This document shows, one piece after another, positions 11,021 through 23,157 of a stretch of 64,000 nt of DNA. The notes under the pieces were generated by a model. The model did no database searches. It saw nothing but the letters and a program-made list of their open reading frames with translations, and was not told the origin of the DNA. Source of the stretch: Cyrtodaria siliqua (lineage: Eukaryota; Mollusca; Bivalvia; Adapedonta; Hiatellidae); contig JAWPHD010000134.1 in the NCBI GenBank assembly GCA_037043455.1, forward strand, positions 558,001 to 622,000, written 5' to 3'. The number at the start of each line of letters is the position of its first letter. Positions within the stretch are counted from its first letter, which is position 1. The translations under genes were made by a program, and so were the position numbers.

Positions 11021-12612
11021 ATCGAGATGTTGCGAATGTGTTTACTAGAAATGTGTCAACCTCAGCACCAAATGCACAGTCCAAGTGCATAAAGCTCTTT
11101 ATAAATGACATTCTACTGTTAAAGATCGGCGAATTTTGAAGTGTTTTAAAATGGCGAGCAATTTAAGAAACGAAATACCCACCATTGTGGGAGGTTAGGA
11201 TGGACATTTATTTGTTAGTTTAAGCAATGCAATTTGTTATGCCTGTCTGGTTTACCTTTGATGTTTTGTCGTCATGTACATGCTATCTATAGTCGTGTAA
11301 CAGGCATGGTCGTACGACGTTTGGCCAAACACGTTTATACTATTTTATTCTTATTTATCCTTTATACTATTGTAAAAGCCTGTGAATATAATTATCTAGT
11401 GTTGCAGTGAGCTTACTGTGTCTTTTAAATTGTAATGACAATGTGTTATGCAACATGTTAAATACTCACTTACTGACGATACTAATTTTCATTTTCGTAG
11501 TACGTCAAACTTGAATTTTGTCTCCAAGATGGCGGACGACGCCATTTTGAAACTTCCGGTCTCATTTTTTACCAGCTTCCTGTCTCACGGTGAAGTCACG
11601 CAGACGTGATTAACAGTTGAAAGCCAAAAGTAACTTACCGGCGTTCCACTGTTAACAGAAATAATGAATTTTGAAGAATGCTTACATTTTTATGAAGGAT
11701 TGCGTGTACCCAGGAGTTTTCTATATGTTTTTGAGTATTTCTAGGACTCTGAAGCGCTTCAATTTTGAAGCGTCTGTGATCGGTGTAGATGTAGGTTTCG
11801 CACGTCGTAATCGGTATAGATCGTACGTTTCACACGTCGTAAAGAAAGTTTCCACGGCGCGTTTGCGTTCTCTACGACGTGCGACTGTTACATGTCACAG
11901 GCCTTATTCTCCGCTATTTTTACGGAAAATACGAATTAAGTGACCTTACTGTGCAATGTTTTCGTTTAATAAACAAACAAATTAACGCAGCTCTGTTGCA
12001 TATTTCTTGTTAGCGTTTCTAAAAAGAACAAATGTACTTATAAAGGGAGACTAATCTCTTGACTGTTTAGACAGGTTCAAAACAAGGCGAGATTTCCAGG
12101 TTCTCCATCGAATTTTAAATGGGTAGGTGAGGTTTACTGCAATAAAACACATTTTTCAGACGGAATGGGTCGAATTTCGACCCCTTATAACAAAATATGA
12201 TACCAGCAATTGTGATTAAGAAGAGTTTTTTATTTTAGTTAAAAGAGTTTATTTTAGTATATTACTGAACAAAATATGTGTTTCCAGTAAAGAGATCTTA
12301 CATAAAATAAGGAAAAGGCTAGACAAATACACATATGTTTACATTAATAGCAAGTTAAAAATGTAACAATAATGTTTTAATATGAAACAGAAACTGACTA
12401 GATAACAGGCAAAGTACTTTGATACAATGAATGATTAATTGTGTATGGAATGGATGGGGACTGGCGTAAGCATTTGATAATAGCAGGTAACAAAGATTAA
12501 TTAAATATTCTCAATAACACTAAACAGATAACAAAAAAGAAATTCACTAATAACAGTTTAAGAGATAAAAAAAAGTTGCCCCTCACCCTCCTCATCTACA
12601 CCAGAGCCTTCT
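11021..12612. other. No gene recognised
   Basis: Contains a ccaagatggcgg motif near 11527 like those at 2.69 and 23.26 kb. The open frame at 11671-11943 (90 codons, basic C-terminus, somewhat CpG-rich) matches no family known to me. The rest is AT-rich. Confidence 0.35.
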
Positions 12613-12618
12613 ACTAGG

Positions 12619-12982
12619 TTCAGGGCTTTTTTCAAGGAAACTGGGAAAAGGCCTAGGCCTGCTGAATTTGGGAAAAAGAAGCGCGAGACTGTCCAAATAG
12701 GGAAAAAAATAGAGTGATTTTTGTTGTTTTGGGAAATGTTTTTTTAATGGGAAATTTCATTAAAATGTAGTTTTAGGTAAAATATTGATTAGGTTTTAGA
12801 ACTGAGTTATTTTAACATACAAACTATGTAAAGTATGGCACTTAATTACCAAAAAAAATTAATATATATATTTTTTTTCTTTAAATGGGAATTTTTTACC
12901 CCAAAATTGGAAAAAAATAGAGGTTTTTGCAATTGGGAAGAGGCGGCCGAATTTGGGCCCCTGTTAAATAGGTAGCCCTGAA
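12619..12982. mobile_element. Possible hAT-like MITE
   Basis: A 9-bp inverted end TTCAGGGCT at 12619-12627 pairs with AGCCCTGAA at 12974-12982. CAGGGC-type ends are common in hAT elements. The interior is AT-rich with recurring gggaaaa motifs and no ORF. No convincing 8-bp target duplication is visible, so the call is tentative. Confidence 0.35.
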
Positions 12983-13867
12983 GTCTGGACAGGGGCATTT
13001 TGGCCTAGAATGTGGGAAAGATCCATGACTGGGGAATGACATTTTCAGAGTTAATTAAGTTTAAAAAATGGGGAAAACTGCATGATTTTCAAAGTAATTT
13101 GGGTGGGGAAGTGGCCTTATAAGGACCGCTGCGAAAAAAGGGTTAAACGGCATCGACTACCTACCTATTACTACCTATGAGTCTCATTCATTAAACATAG
13201 AAAAAACATCCTATGTATTTTGATGGGTATTTATGCCAACAAATAGAACCTTGATATTTCAATTTTATGTATACACTTACATTCCGTTGGACATGCTAGA
13301 ATAAATAATAAACATGTTGCTAGATTATTTGAGATTATCTACAGTGGTTCGGTCAGAGAAGGCTCGGATTACAAATAAACATGTGTTGACCGTGACCGGA
13401 CCATCTCCTTTAAAACGCTGCCGACATATTTTATGAGAATAAAACGAATCTATTTTTTCCGAAAACTGTTCAGTTTGTTAGTCCCCGAAAATTGAAATAC
13501 ACTCACACAAAAACTGCACCAAAAACGCTTGTGCATATTTTCTGTGTAAAGAAAAAGATCAAATAAAGTCTGCACTCAAATCTATCCGTATCTAATTGTT
13601 CTCGAGTTCAAAGTCTTATTACAGATACATAATAAAACAAAAAGCTGACCTTCCTACCCACTACTTATTGTTGCAGTAAACACGGGTATTATTTTATTAG
13701 GCCTTACAAATATATTTATTTACATATTTGTGTAAAGATCTATCTATAACTATTTCCTGACTTTAAGATCTGATCAAATTTGTAGTTACTAACCCTTAAA
13801 ATTGAGATAGGTAAAAAGTGTACATGCTGTCAAATTGCTTTGCCCGTTACATAGGTAGTGCCTATTT
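12983..13867. other. No gene recognised
   Basis: AT-rich with scattered homopolymer runs, leading directly into the 48-bp array. No tandem or inverted structure noted. Confidence 0.4.
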
Positions 13868-16800
13868 TATATTAGTTGCACTTGCTTACACGCCATGTCG
13901 ACCCTAGTTTTTGTTCATATTAGTTGTACTTGTTTACACGCCATATCGACCCTAGTTTGTGTTCATATTAGTTGCATTTGTTTACACGCCATGTCGACCC
14001 TAGTTTGTATTCATATTAGTTGAACTTGTTTACACGCAATGTCGACCCTAGTTTGTGTTCATATTAGTTGCATTTGTTTACACGCCATGTCGACCCAAGT
14101 TTGTGTTCATATTAGTTGCACTTGTTTACACGCCATGCCGACCCTAATTTATGCTCATATTAGTTGCATTTGTTTACACGCCATGTTGACCCTAGTTTGT
14201 GTTCATATTAGTTGCATTTGTTTACACGCCATGTTGACCCTAGTTTGTGTTCATATTAGTTGCATTTGTTTACACGCAATGTTGACCCTAGTTTGTGTTC
14301 ACATTAGTTGCACTTGCTTACACGCAATGTTGACCCTAGTTTGTGTTCATATTAGTTGCATTTGTTTACACGTCATGTCGACCCTAGTTTGTGTTCATAT
14401 TAGTTGCACTAGTTTACACGCCATGTTGACCCTAGTTTGTGTTCATATTAGTTGCACTTGTTTCCACGCCATGTCGACCCTAGTTTGTGTTCATATTAGT
14501 TACATTTGTTTACACGCCATGTCGACCCAAGTTTGTGTTCATATTAGTTGCACTTGTTTACACGCCTTGTCGACCCTAATTTATGATCATATTAGTTGCA
14601 TTTGTTTACACGCCATGTTGACCCTAGTTTGTGTTCATATTAGTTGCATTTGCTTACACGCCATGTTGACCCTAGTTTGTGTTCATATAAGTTGCACTTG
14701 CTTACATGCCATGTTGACTCTAGTTTGTGTTCATATTAGTTGCATTTGCTTACACGCCATGTTGACTCTAGTTTATGTTCATATAAGTTGCATTTGCTTA
14801 CACGCCATGTTGACTCTAGTTTGTGTTCATATAAGTTGCATTTGCTTACACGCCATGTTGACTCTAGTTTGTGTTCATATTAGTTGCACTTGCTTACATG
14901 CCATGTTGACTCTAGTTTGTGTTCATATTAGTTGCACTTGCTTACACGCCATGTTGACTCTAGTTTGTGTTCATATTAGTTGCACTTGCTTACACGCCAT
15001 GTTGACTCTAGTTTGTGTTCATATTAGTTGCACTTGCTTACACGCCATGTCGACCCTAATTTGTGTTCATATTAGTTGCACTTGCTTACATGCCATGTTG
15101 ACTCTAGTTTGTGTTCATATTAATTGCACTTGCTTACACGCCATGTTGACCCTAGTTTGTGTTCATATTAGTTGCACTTGCTTACACGCAATGTTGACCC
15201 TAGTTTGTGTTCATATTAGTTGCATTTGTTTACACGTCATGTCGACCCTAGTTTGCGTTCATATAAGTTGCACTTGTTTACACGCCATATCGACCCTAGT
15301 TTGTGTTCATATTAGTTGCATTTGGTTACACGCCATGTTGACCCTAGTTTGTGTTCATATAAGTTGCACTTGCTTACATGCCATGTTGACTCTAGTTTGT
15401 GTTCATATTAGTTGCATTTGCTTTCACGCCATGTTGACTCTAGTTTGTGTTCATATAAGTTGCATTTGCTTACACGCCATGTTGACTCTAGTTTGTGTTC
15501 ATATAAGTTGCATTTGCTTACACGCCATGTTGACTCTAGTTTGTGTTCATATAAGCTGCACTTGTTTACACGCAATGTTGACCCTAGTTTGTGTTCATAT
15601 TAATTGCACTTGCTTACACGCAATGTTGACCCTAGTTTGTGTTCATATTAGTTGCATTTGTTTACACGTCATGTCGACCCTAGTTTGCGTTCATATTAGT
15701 TGAACTTGTTTACACGCCATATCGACCCTAGTTTGTGTTCATATTAGTTGCATTTGCTTACACGCCATGTTGACCCTAGTTTGTGTTCATATAAGTTGCA
15801 CTTGCTTACATGCCATGTTTACTCTAGTTTGTGTTCATATTAGTTGCATTTGCTTACACGCCATGTTGACTCTAGTTTGTGTTCATATAAGTTGCATTTG
15901 CTTACACGCCATGTTGACTCTAGTTTGTGTTCATATAAGTTGCATTTGCTTACACGCCATGTTGACTCTAGTTTGTGTTTATATTAGTTGCACTTGCTTA
16001 CATGCCATGTTGACCCTAGTTTGTGTTCATATTAGTTGCACTTGCTTACATGCCATGTTGACTCTAGTTTGTGTTCATATTAGTTGCACTTGCTTACACG
16101 CCATGTTGACTCTAGTTTGTGTTCATATTAGTTGCACTTGCTTACATGCCATGTTGACCCTAGTTTGTGTTCATATTAGTTGCACTTGCTTACATGCCAT
16201 GTTGACCCAAGTTTGTGTTCATATTAGTTGCACTTGCTTACACGCCATGTTGACCCTAGTTTGTGTTCATATTAGTTGCACTTGCTTACACGCCATGTTG
16301 ACTCTAGTTTGTGTTCATATTAGTTGCACTTGCTTACACGCCATGTTGACCCTAGTTTGTGTTCATATTAGTTGCACTTGCTTACACGCCATGTTGACCC
16401 TAGTTTGTGTTCATATTAGTTGCACTTGCTTACACGCCATGTTGACTCTAGTTTGTGTTCATATTAGTTGCACTTGCTTACACGCCATGTTGACTCTAGT
16501 TTGTGTTCATATTAGTTGCACTTGCTTACACGCCATGTTGACTCTAGTTTGCGTTCATATTAGTTGCACTTGTTTACACGCCATATCGACCCTAGTTTGT
16601 GTTCATATTAGTTGCATTTGCTTACACGCCATGTCGACCCTAGTTTGTGTTCATATAAGTTGCACTTGCTTACACGCCATGTTGACTCTAGTTTTTGTTC
16701 ATATTAGTTGCATTTGCTTACACGCCATGTTGACTCTAGTTTGTGTTCATATTAGTTGCATTTGCTTACACGCCATGTTGACTCTAGTTTGTGTTCATAT

Positions 16801-18590
16801 AAGTTGCATTTGCTTACACGCCATGTTGACTCTAGTTTGTGTTCATATAAGTTGCATTTGCTTACACGCCATGTTGAGTCTAGTTTGTGTTCATATTAGT
16901 TGGACTTGCTTACACGCCATGTTGACCCTAGTTTGTGTTCATACAAGTTGCATTTGCTCACACGCCATGTTGACTCTAGTTTGTGTTCATATAAGTTGCA
17001 TTTGCTTAAACGCCATGTTGACTCTAGTTTGTGTTCATATAAGTTGCATTTGCTTACACGCCATGTTGACTCTAGTTTGTGTTCATATAAGTTGCATTTG
17101 CTTACACGCCATGTTGACTCCAGTTTGTGTTCATATAAGTTGCACTTGCTTACACGCCATGTTGACTCTAGTTTGTGTTCATATAAGTTGCACTTGCTTA
17201 CACGCCATATTGACCCAAGTTTGTGTATATATTAGTTGCACTTGCTTACACGCAATGTTGACCCTAGTTTGTGTTCATATTAGTTGCACTTGCTTACACG
17301 CAATGTTGACCCTAGTTTGTGTTCATATTAGTTGCACTTGCTTACACGCCATGTTGACCCTAGTTTGTGTTCATATTAGTTGCATTTGTTTACACGTCAT
17401 GTCGACCCTAGTTTGCGTTCATATTAGTTGCACTTGTTTACACGCCATGTCGACCCTAGTTTGTGTTCATATTAGTTGCACTTGCTTACACGCCATGTCG
17501 ACCTTAGTTTGTGTTCATATAAGTTGCATTTGCTTACATGCCATGTTGACTCTAGTTTGTGTTCATATTAGTTGCATTTGCTTACACGCCATGTTGACTC
17601 TAGTTTGTGTTCATATAAGTTGCACTTGCTTACACGCAATGTTGACCCTAGTTTGTGTTCATATTAGTTGCACTTGCTTACACGCCATGTTGACCCTAGT
17701 TTGTGTTCATATTAGTTGCACTTGCTTACACGCAATGTTGACCCTAATTTATGTTCATATTAGTTGGACTTGCTTTTTGCTTTTTGCACTTGCTTACATG
17801 CCATGTTGACCCTAGTTTGTGTTCGTATTAGTTGCACTTGCTTACACGTCATGTTGACCCTAGTTTGTATTCATATTAGTTGCACTTGCTTACATGTTGA
17901 CTCTAGTTTGTGTTCATATTAGTTGCACTTGCTTACACGCCATGTTGACCCTAGTTTGTGTTCATATTAGTTGCACTTGCTTACACGCCATGTTGACCCT
18001 AGTTTGTGTTCATATTAGTTGCACTTGCTTACATGCCATGTTGACCCTAGTTTGTGTTCATATTAGTTGCACTTGCTTTTTGCTTTTTGCACTTGCTTAC
18101 ATGCCATGTTGACCCTAGTTTGTGTTCGTATTAGTTGCACTTGCTTACACGTCATGTTGACCCTAGTTTGTATTCATATTAGTTGCACTTGCTTACATGT
18201 TGACTCTAGTTTGTGTTCATATTAGTTGCACTTGCTTACACGCCATGTTGACCCTAGTTTGTGTTCATATTAGTTGCACTTGCTTACACGCCATGTTGAC
18301 CCTAGTTTGTGTTCATATTAGTTGCACTTGCTTACATGCCATGTTGACCCTAGTTTGTGTTCATATTAGTTGCACTTGCTTTTTGCTTTTTGCACTTGCT
18401 TACATGTCATGTTGACCCTACTTTGTGTTCGTATTAGTTGGACTTGCTTACAATCCATTTCGACCCTAGTTTATGTTCATATTAGTTGCACTTGCTTACA
18501 CGCCATGTCGACCCTAGTTTATGTTTATATTAGTTGTACTTGCTTACACGACATGTCGACCCTAGCTTATGCTCTTGCTTACACGCCATA
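13868..18590 (+). repeat. 48-bp minisatellite (~98 units)
   Basis: Tandem units of 48 bp (representative start gttgcacttgcttacacgcc, representative end tagtttgtgttcatatta) run for about 4.7 kb. Because 48 is a multiple of 3, one plus-strand frame stays open as a 16-residue repeat, MLTLVCVHISCTCLHA. That gives frames of 554 codons (14039-15703) and 680 codons (15767-17809), broken where TGC mutates to TGA. Recurrent unit variants are acc/act, ttg/tcg, att/ata, act/att, tgc/tgt, cac/cat and gcc/gca. I see no promoter, signal peptide or non-repeat coding flank. I call it a satellite and not a gene, although the position of the variants is noted in the findings. Confidence 0.95.
17767..18405 (+). 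repeat. 303-bp higher-order repeat inside the 48-bp array
   Basis: The irregular junction tgctttttgctttttgcact occurs at about 17771, 18074 and 18377, exactly 303 bp apart. The intervening blocks are nearly identical, including a truncated unit with tacatgttgactc. They contain six or so 48-bp units plus the irregular junction, so they amplified as a block. Confidence 0.9.
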
Positions 18591-19111
18591 TTTTCTACTA
18601 TCAATTATCTTGTATTCCTTAAGATCCCAGAACAACGTTTCTTTCCTATTAATGTTTTTCCATAACACTTTGCTAATCATCGAGGGAAACATTTATCTGC
18701 TAGAAGGTTGAAAGGAATGTGACATCTGACTTATTTTTATTATAGCAATTCCTTACATTTAGTTGTGCAAATCATATCCTTGTAAAATCCAGTTGTCTAG
18801 AAGACAATCGTCAGACAAGAATAGTAGTAATTATTTTCTATAGGGAAATTATATCACATACAGCTTTATTCCTAGTTTGTTTTGTCCGCAATACGATTAC
18901 ACATAATGGTGGCTCCCTCAGTTGAAGTTCATATTTAATCAATATTTATTGACTATTTGTCCTGTACGAGAACACACACGCGGATCCACGATTTGAGATA
19001 TGGGTTAGGAGATTGTTTCGCTCACGCGCGTGCGTGTGTGCGTGTTTGTGTGTGTGCGGGTGTAGTGGGACCCACTTCAAACCGCGCTAGAAGTCTACAT
19101 GTTGTGCATTT
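18591..19111. other. Spacer with short GT/GC-rich tract
   Basis: AT-rich, with a degenerate cgtgcgtgtgtg tract at about 19024-19065. No gene recognised. Confidence 0.4.
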
Positions 19112-19202
19112 GTTTGTATGGTGTTTTACGTCATTTTCAACACATGTAAGGTTATATGTGACGGTCGATATTCTTCGTTAACCCCTCGGCCACGGAGACG
19201 CT
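19112..19202 (-). mobile_element. Internally deleted copy of the 10.85-kb SINE
   Basis: On the minus strand it begins gcgtctccgtggccgagggg with the same A-box, skips the B-box region, and resumes with the same tail (acatgtgttgaaaatgacgt, then aaaacaccatacaaac). About 80 bp of the head and body, including the B-box, are missing relative to 10850-11020. Confidence 0.8.
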
Positions 19203-19609
19203 TTACATTCTGTACGTGTAATTTGGTAGAACAAAATTGTCTAAAAAGTTTAGTTAAATGTATAAATATGTTTAGAGTTATTAATTGTTAGGTATGGACT
19301 TCAGTGTATGATATACGGACATACATTAATTTCTACAAACATCATAAAGAACATGGGATATTCTAGTATATGACGGTTAGGATAGTATATAATTAATTCA
19401 AACAACATGGATAAGGATGTACACGACAAGTATTAATGAGTGTAGCAAAATATAACCAACTTGATGAATGCGTGCTGTGATCTCAAGGGCTAGCTTGGTT
19501 GTCCTGGAGAACTTTTGTATGATTGACATGTGCTGCAGAGAAGGGGCTATTATTCCTAACTGAAGCCATAAAAATAACAGCGTGGGGTGCTAATTGATAT
19601 GGTTCACAC

Positions 19610-19890
19610 TGGTCAGTACCAGGCATACACTGAAACATGGCTTGGCCTCATTAGCCTGTTCTGGCCTGGCCTGGCCTGTCCTGGCATAAGATAAATTGGT
19701 CCCTTGGGGCTAGTTTAGGTCAGGCCAAGGAGTCATGGGTTCAAAACTGGGGTTAATGTTTGCTATTCAAGGTCATTTATGTTATTTCTTCACGGTCAGT
19801 GGCTCACGTTAAGGTTAGCACCTCTCTCATGGGCAATGCAGCTGTACGGAGCATGCTAGGAATTGTACACCTTGTGAGGGTCATTCAGAA
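19610..19890 (+). repeat. Dispersed repeat, plus copy
   Basis: Contains a cctggcctggcctg tract, then ttggtcccttggggctagtt, taggtcaggcc and blocks with catttatgtt and gttaaggttagcac. The order and text recur in reverse at 30372-30595, and its left part recurs in reverse at 25412-25478. It is a three-copy dispersed family within this window with no coding capacity. Confidence 0.75.
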
Positions 19891-20124
19891 ATAATAATTT
19901 GATAGTTATCATGTTGAAGCAACACATTTTTGTCTTCATATGATAAAATGCAACCAGTTTATGATGTAATGGAAACATGCTTTTATTAATGTGAAATAGA
20001 CAGTTGACATGAAATAATGGAAACAATTATAATTTCTAAGCAAGTAACTTCAAGCGCTTAATGCAACAGTCACATGATTATATATAGCATTTAAAACATA
20101 TTCCTTTTTGTTGTTGGCATAATT

Positions 20125-20455
20125 AGAAGCATTACGTGTATTTAATCGGCTAAATACCAGCTATTGTAGGGAACAGTTTTGCAAATTAAAGAAAACATAT
20201 AAACTTATTTGTCGTAAAAAAAGAAATCAGTTTGAATTAAAAAAACTATGCGACATTGAACATCTAAAACGGGCGAAACCTAAAGAATTTTGGAAATATT
20301 TTAAAAGAAAAAATAAACAGAGTCAAAATGAAATCCCGCTTGATGAGTTTACGAAATATTTTTCAGAATTAGGTAACGATGTTTTCCAATGTAAAAATGA
20401 TGAAGCCGAAGATGTTTGCAATACTCATAACTTTGACGATTTAGTTTTACACATG
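20125..20455 (+). pseudogene. LINE ORF2 linker segment (upstream of RT)
   Basis: Open plus-strand frame of about 105 codons without an ATG, rich in Lys, containing CRKKRNQFELKKLC and EFWKYFKRKN followed by an acidic stretch. This is the typical linker between the endonuclease and reverse transcriptase in many animal LINEs (the K-x-FWKx motif). The frame stops near 20495 after the sequence switches to the C-terminal region of the same kind of protein. There is no reverse transcriptase between, so about 1.5-2 kb of the element appears deleted. The deletion size is inferred from the usual layout of this LINE group. Confidence 0.6.
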
Positions 20456-20964
20456 TTTGGAATGACCCAAATTCTGTTAATGCTAAATACTTTATAAATA
20501 CGTTTAGACAAAGAGTTGTTGATTGTTTTATACAACGATGGTTTGTAGATAAGGAATCAAGTGATGTACTTGAATTATATAATAATTGTAAATTGAGTTT
20601 TAATTATGAATCATACCTTGATATTTTACCATGTAATCTCAGACCATATTTGACAAAATTCAGAATATCAGCACATTCGTTAAGAATACAGACCGGTAGA
20701 TACTCTCGTAATAGAATACCTAGAAATGAAAGATATTGTCAATGCTGCCACAGTATTGATTTGGAAGATGAATACCATTTTATTTTGATTTGTCCTTGTT
20801 ACACAAGAATCCGGACAATTTATATTAAAAAATATTATTATAATAGACCTAGTATGTTTAAATTCTTAGAATTAATGCAGACACAGGATAAGAATATTGT
20901 TATTAAGTTAGCTAAATACATTAGTACAGCTTTAGCTGTAAGGAATACAATCTTGATTAATTAA
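20456..20964 (+). pseudogene. LINE ORF2 C-terminal fragment with zinc knuckle
   Basis: The frame from about 20456 (VWNDPNSVNAKYFINTFRQR) runs to a TAA at 20962-20964. It carries CQCC, then H, then C (CCHC-type) at about residue 95 of this segment, preceded by FRISAHSLRIQTGRY. The equivalent fragment at 711-1307 has KLRCSAHSLFVETGR and the same finger spacing, so both belong to related LINEs. The first ATG in frame is at 20593, but I think the coding relic starts upstream. The preceding linker segment is in a different frame, which fits an internal deletion at about 20440-20456. Confidence 0.75.
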
Positions 20965-21150
20965 AAAATGTTTAGCTCTTTTGTATTTTCATTCTCATAT
21001 ATCAGTTATTTAATATTAATGTTGCTCATAGCAATTGTACTTTTGTCTAAATTATACTCGACTTATTATGCATGAACATTTATGTATGTATATATAACGA
21101 TGTACGTATGTACAAGTTAAATAAATTATATGTTCTGTTCTGTTCTGTTC
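20965..21150 (+). mobile_element. LINE 3' UTR with (TTCTG)n tail
   Basis: AT-rich UTR ending aaataaattatatgttctg followed by short TTCTG repeats to 21150. This is the usual pentamer-type tail of such LINEs and fixes the 3' boundary. Confidence 0.75.
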
Positions 21151-21847
21151 ATAATTACAGTGCGTTTTATATTTTGAACTTTGAACAAGTTTGCATGAAC
21201 CAAATGCATATGAAGTTGCAATCCTCAGGAACAAGCAACCACACAATACAATTATAACACAATACAAACATCTTCAGTTCATACATGTATATATATATAT
21301 TGGCTCATACAATTGTGTTTCTTTTTATTTTTCTACATTATATCTGTTTATTCATGAACCTGCATATGGCTGGCTTATTGCATTCTGAATCATGAAACTT
21401 AAAACTATTAGAATCAATTATTATTTTTCAACAAATGCGTATTTTATTTGTTTTCAAGAAAATATAAGCGGATTTGCTTATATACTCATCTTCTGTTTTA
21501 TAATGCATTATACTTATATGCATGTATAACAGTCTATTAAACCACCAAATGTGAGTGACAGGGAAGCATGCTAGTGTTGCAGATTAATGGGCAATTATCG
21601 CAGTATGTGGTCATTATTGGCCATGCACTTGTCGGCAAAGTTGATACACACAAGAAGTACTGTATTTATCTGCATAAAACGTGTAGAAGTCATAATGAAT
21701 TAACGTATGGTTTTATATTTAAAATCAACATACAATTGTATGTTTAATAGCATATACCTATAAAGTCCATGATGCTAGTTTATGCAGCTAATAAATGCAA
21801 AGTAAATCAAGATTTTCCCTAAATAAATGCCTTTTTTGTTGTCGTTG
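21151..21847. other. No gene recognised
   Basis: AT-rich with a short (AT)n run near 21286-21300. Small open frames have no recognisable content. Confidence 0.4.
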
Positions 21848-23157
21848 TTTTTAGCTTAAAGAGACATCTCTAGTTTAAAGAGTCATCTCGCTAGCTTAAC
21901 GGGACATCCCCCTAGCTTAAAGAGACATCTCTCTAGTTTAAAGAGAAATCACTCTAGTTTAAAGAGACATCTCTCTAGTTTAAAGAGAGACATCTTTCTA
22001 GCTTAAAGAGACATCTCTGTAGCTTAAAGAGACATCACTCTAGTTTAAAGAGAAATCACTGTAGTTTACAGAGACATCTCTCTAGCTTAAAGAGACATCT
22101 CTCTAGCTTGAAGGGACATCTCTCTAGCTTAAAGACACGTCTTTCTAGTTTAAAGGGAGATCTCTCTAGCTTAAAGAGACATCTTTCTAGTTTACAGAGA
22201 CATCTCTCTAGTTTAAAGAGACATCTATATAGCTTAAAGAGATATCTCTCTAGCTTAAGGGGACATCTCTCTAGCTTAAAGTGACATCTTTCTAGGTTAA
22301 AGAGACATCTCTAGTTTAAAGAGACATATCTAGTTTAAAGAGAAATCACTATAGTTTAAAGAGACATCTCTCTAGTTTAAAGAGTCATCTCTCTAATTTA
22401 AAAAGGCATATTCTAGCTTAAAGGGACATCTCTGTAGCTTAAAGAGACATCTCTCTAGTTTAAAGAGAAATATCACTCTAGTTTAAAAGACATCTCTCTA
22501 GTGTAAAGAGACATCTCTCTAGTTTAAAGAGACATCTTTCAAGCTGAAAGGGACATCTCTGTAGCTTAAAGAGACATCTTTCTAGTTTACAGAGACATCT
22601 CTCTATCTCTCTAGCTTGAAGGGACAACTCTCTAGCTTAAAGAGACGTCTTTCTAGTTGAAAGAGACATCTCCCTAGTTGAAAGAGACATCTCTCTAGTT
22701 TAAAGAAGCATCTTTCTAGCTTAAAGGGACATCTATGTAGGTTAAAGAGACATCTCTCTAGTTTAAAGAGAAATCACTCTAGTTTAAAGAGACATCTCTC
22801 TAGTTTAAAGAGGCATCTCTCTACTTTAAAGAGACATCTTTCTAGCTGAAAGGGACATCTCTGTAGCTTAAAGAGACATCTCTCTAGCTTAAAGAGATAT
22901 CTCTCTAGTTTAAAGAGAAATCACTCTAGTTTAAAGAGACATCTCTCTAGTTTATAGAGACAACTTTCTAGCTTAAAGGGACATCTCTGTGGCTTAAAGA
23001 GACATCTTTCTAGTTAACAGAGACATCTCTCTAGCTTAAAGAGACATTTCTCTAACTTAAAGAGACATATCTCTAGAGTTTAAAGAGACATCTCTCTATC
23101 TTAAAGTGACATCTCTCTAGTTTAAAGAGACATCTCTCTAGCTTAAAGAGACATCTT
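21848..23157. repeat. 21-bp minisatellite
   Basis: About 60 tandem units of 21 bp (ctagtttaaagagacatctct) with indels of 1-3 bp and frequent single changes. There is no long ORF because unit lengths vary. It begins after a T-rich tract and ends abruptly before catctttgcataaatcgc. Confidence 0.95.

Noticed and set aside
14039..17809. Two open frames of 554 and 680 codons that could be annotated as a repeat protein gene
   Set aside because: They consist only of the 48-bp satellite unit, begin and end with mutations inside the array, and have no unique coding flank, signal peptide or promoter.
21848..23157. Possible CRISPR-like array of short repeats
   Set aside because: Units are directly abutting with no unique spacers, and the sequence context is eukaryotic; it is a minisatellite.
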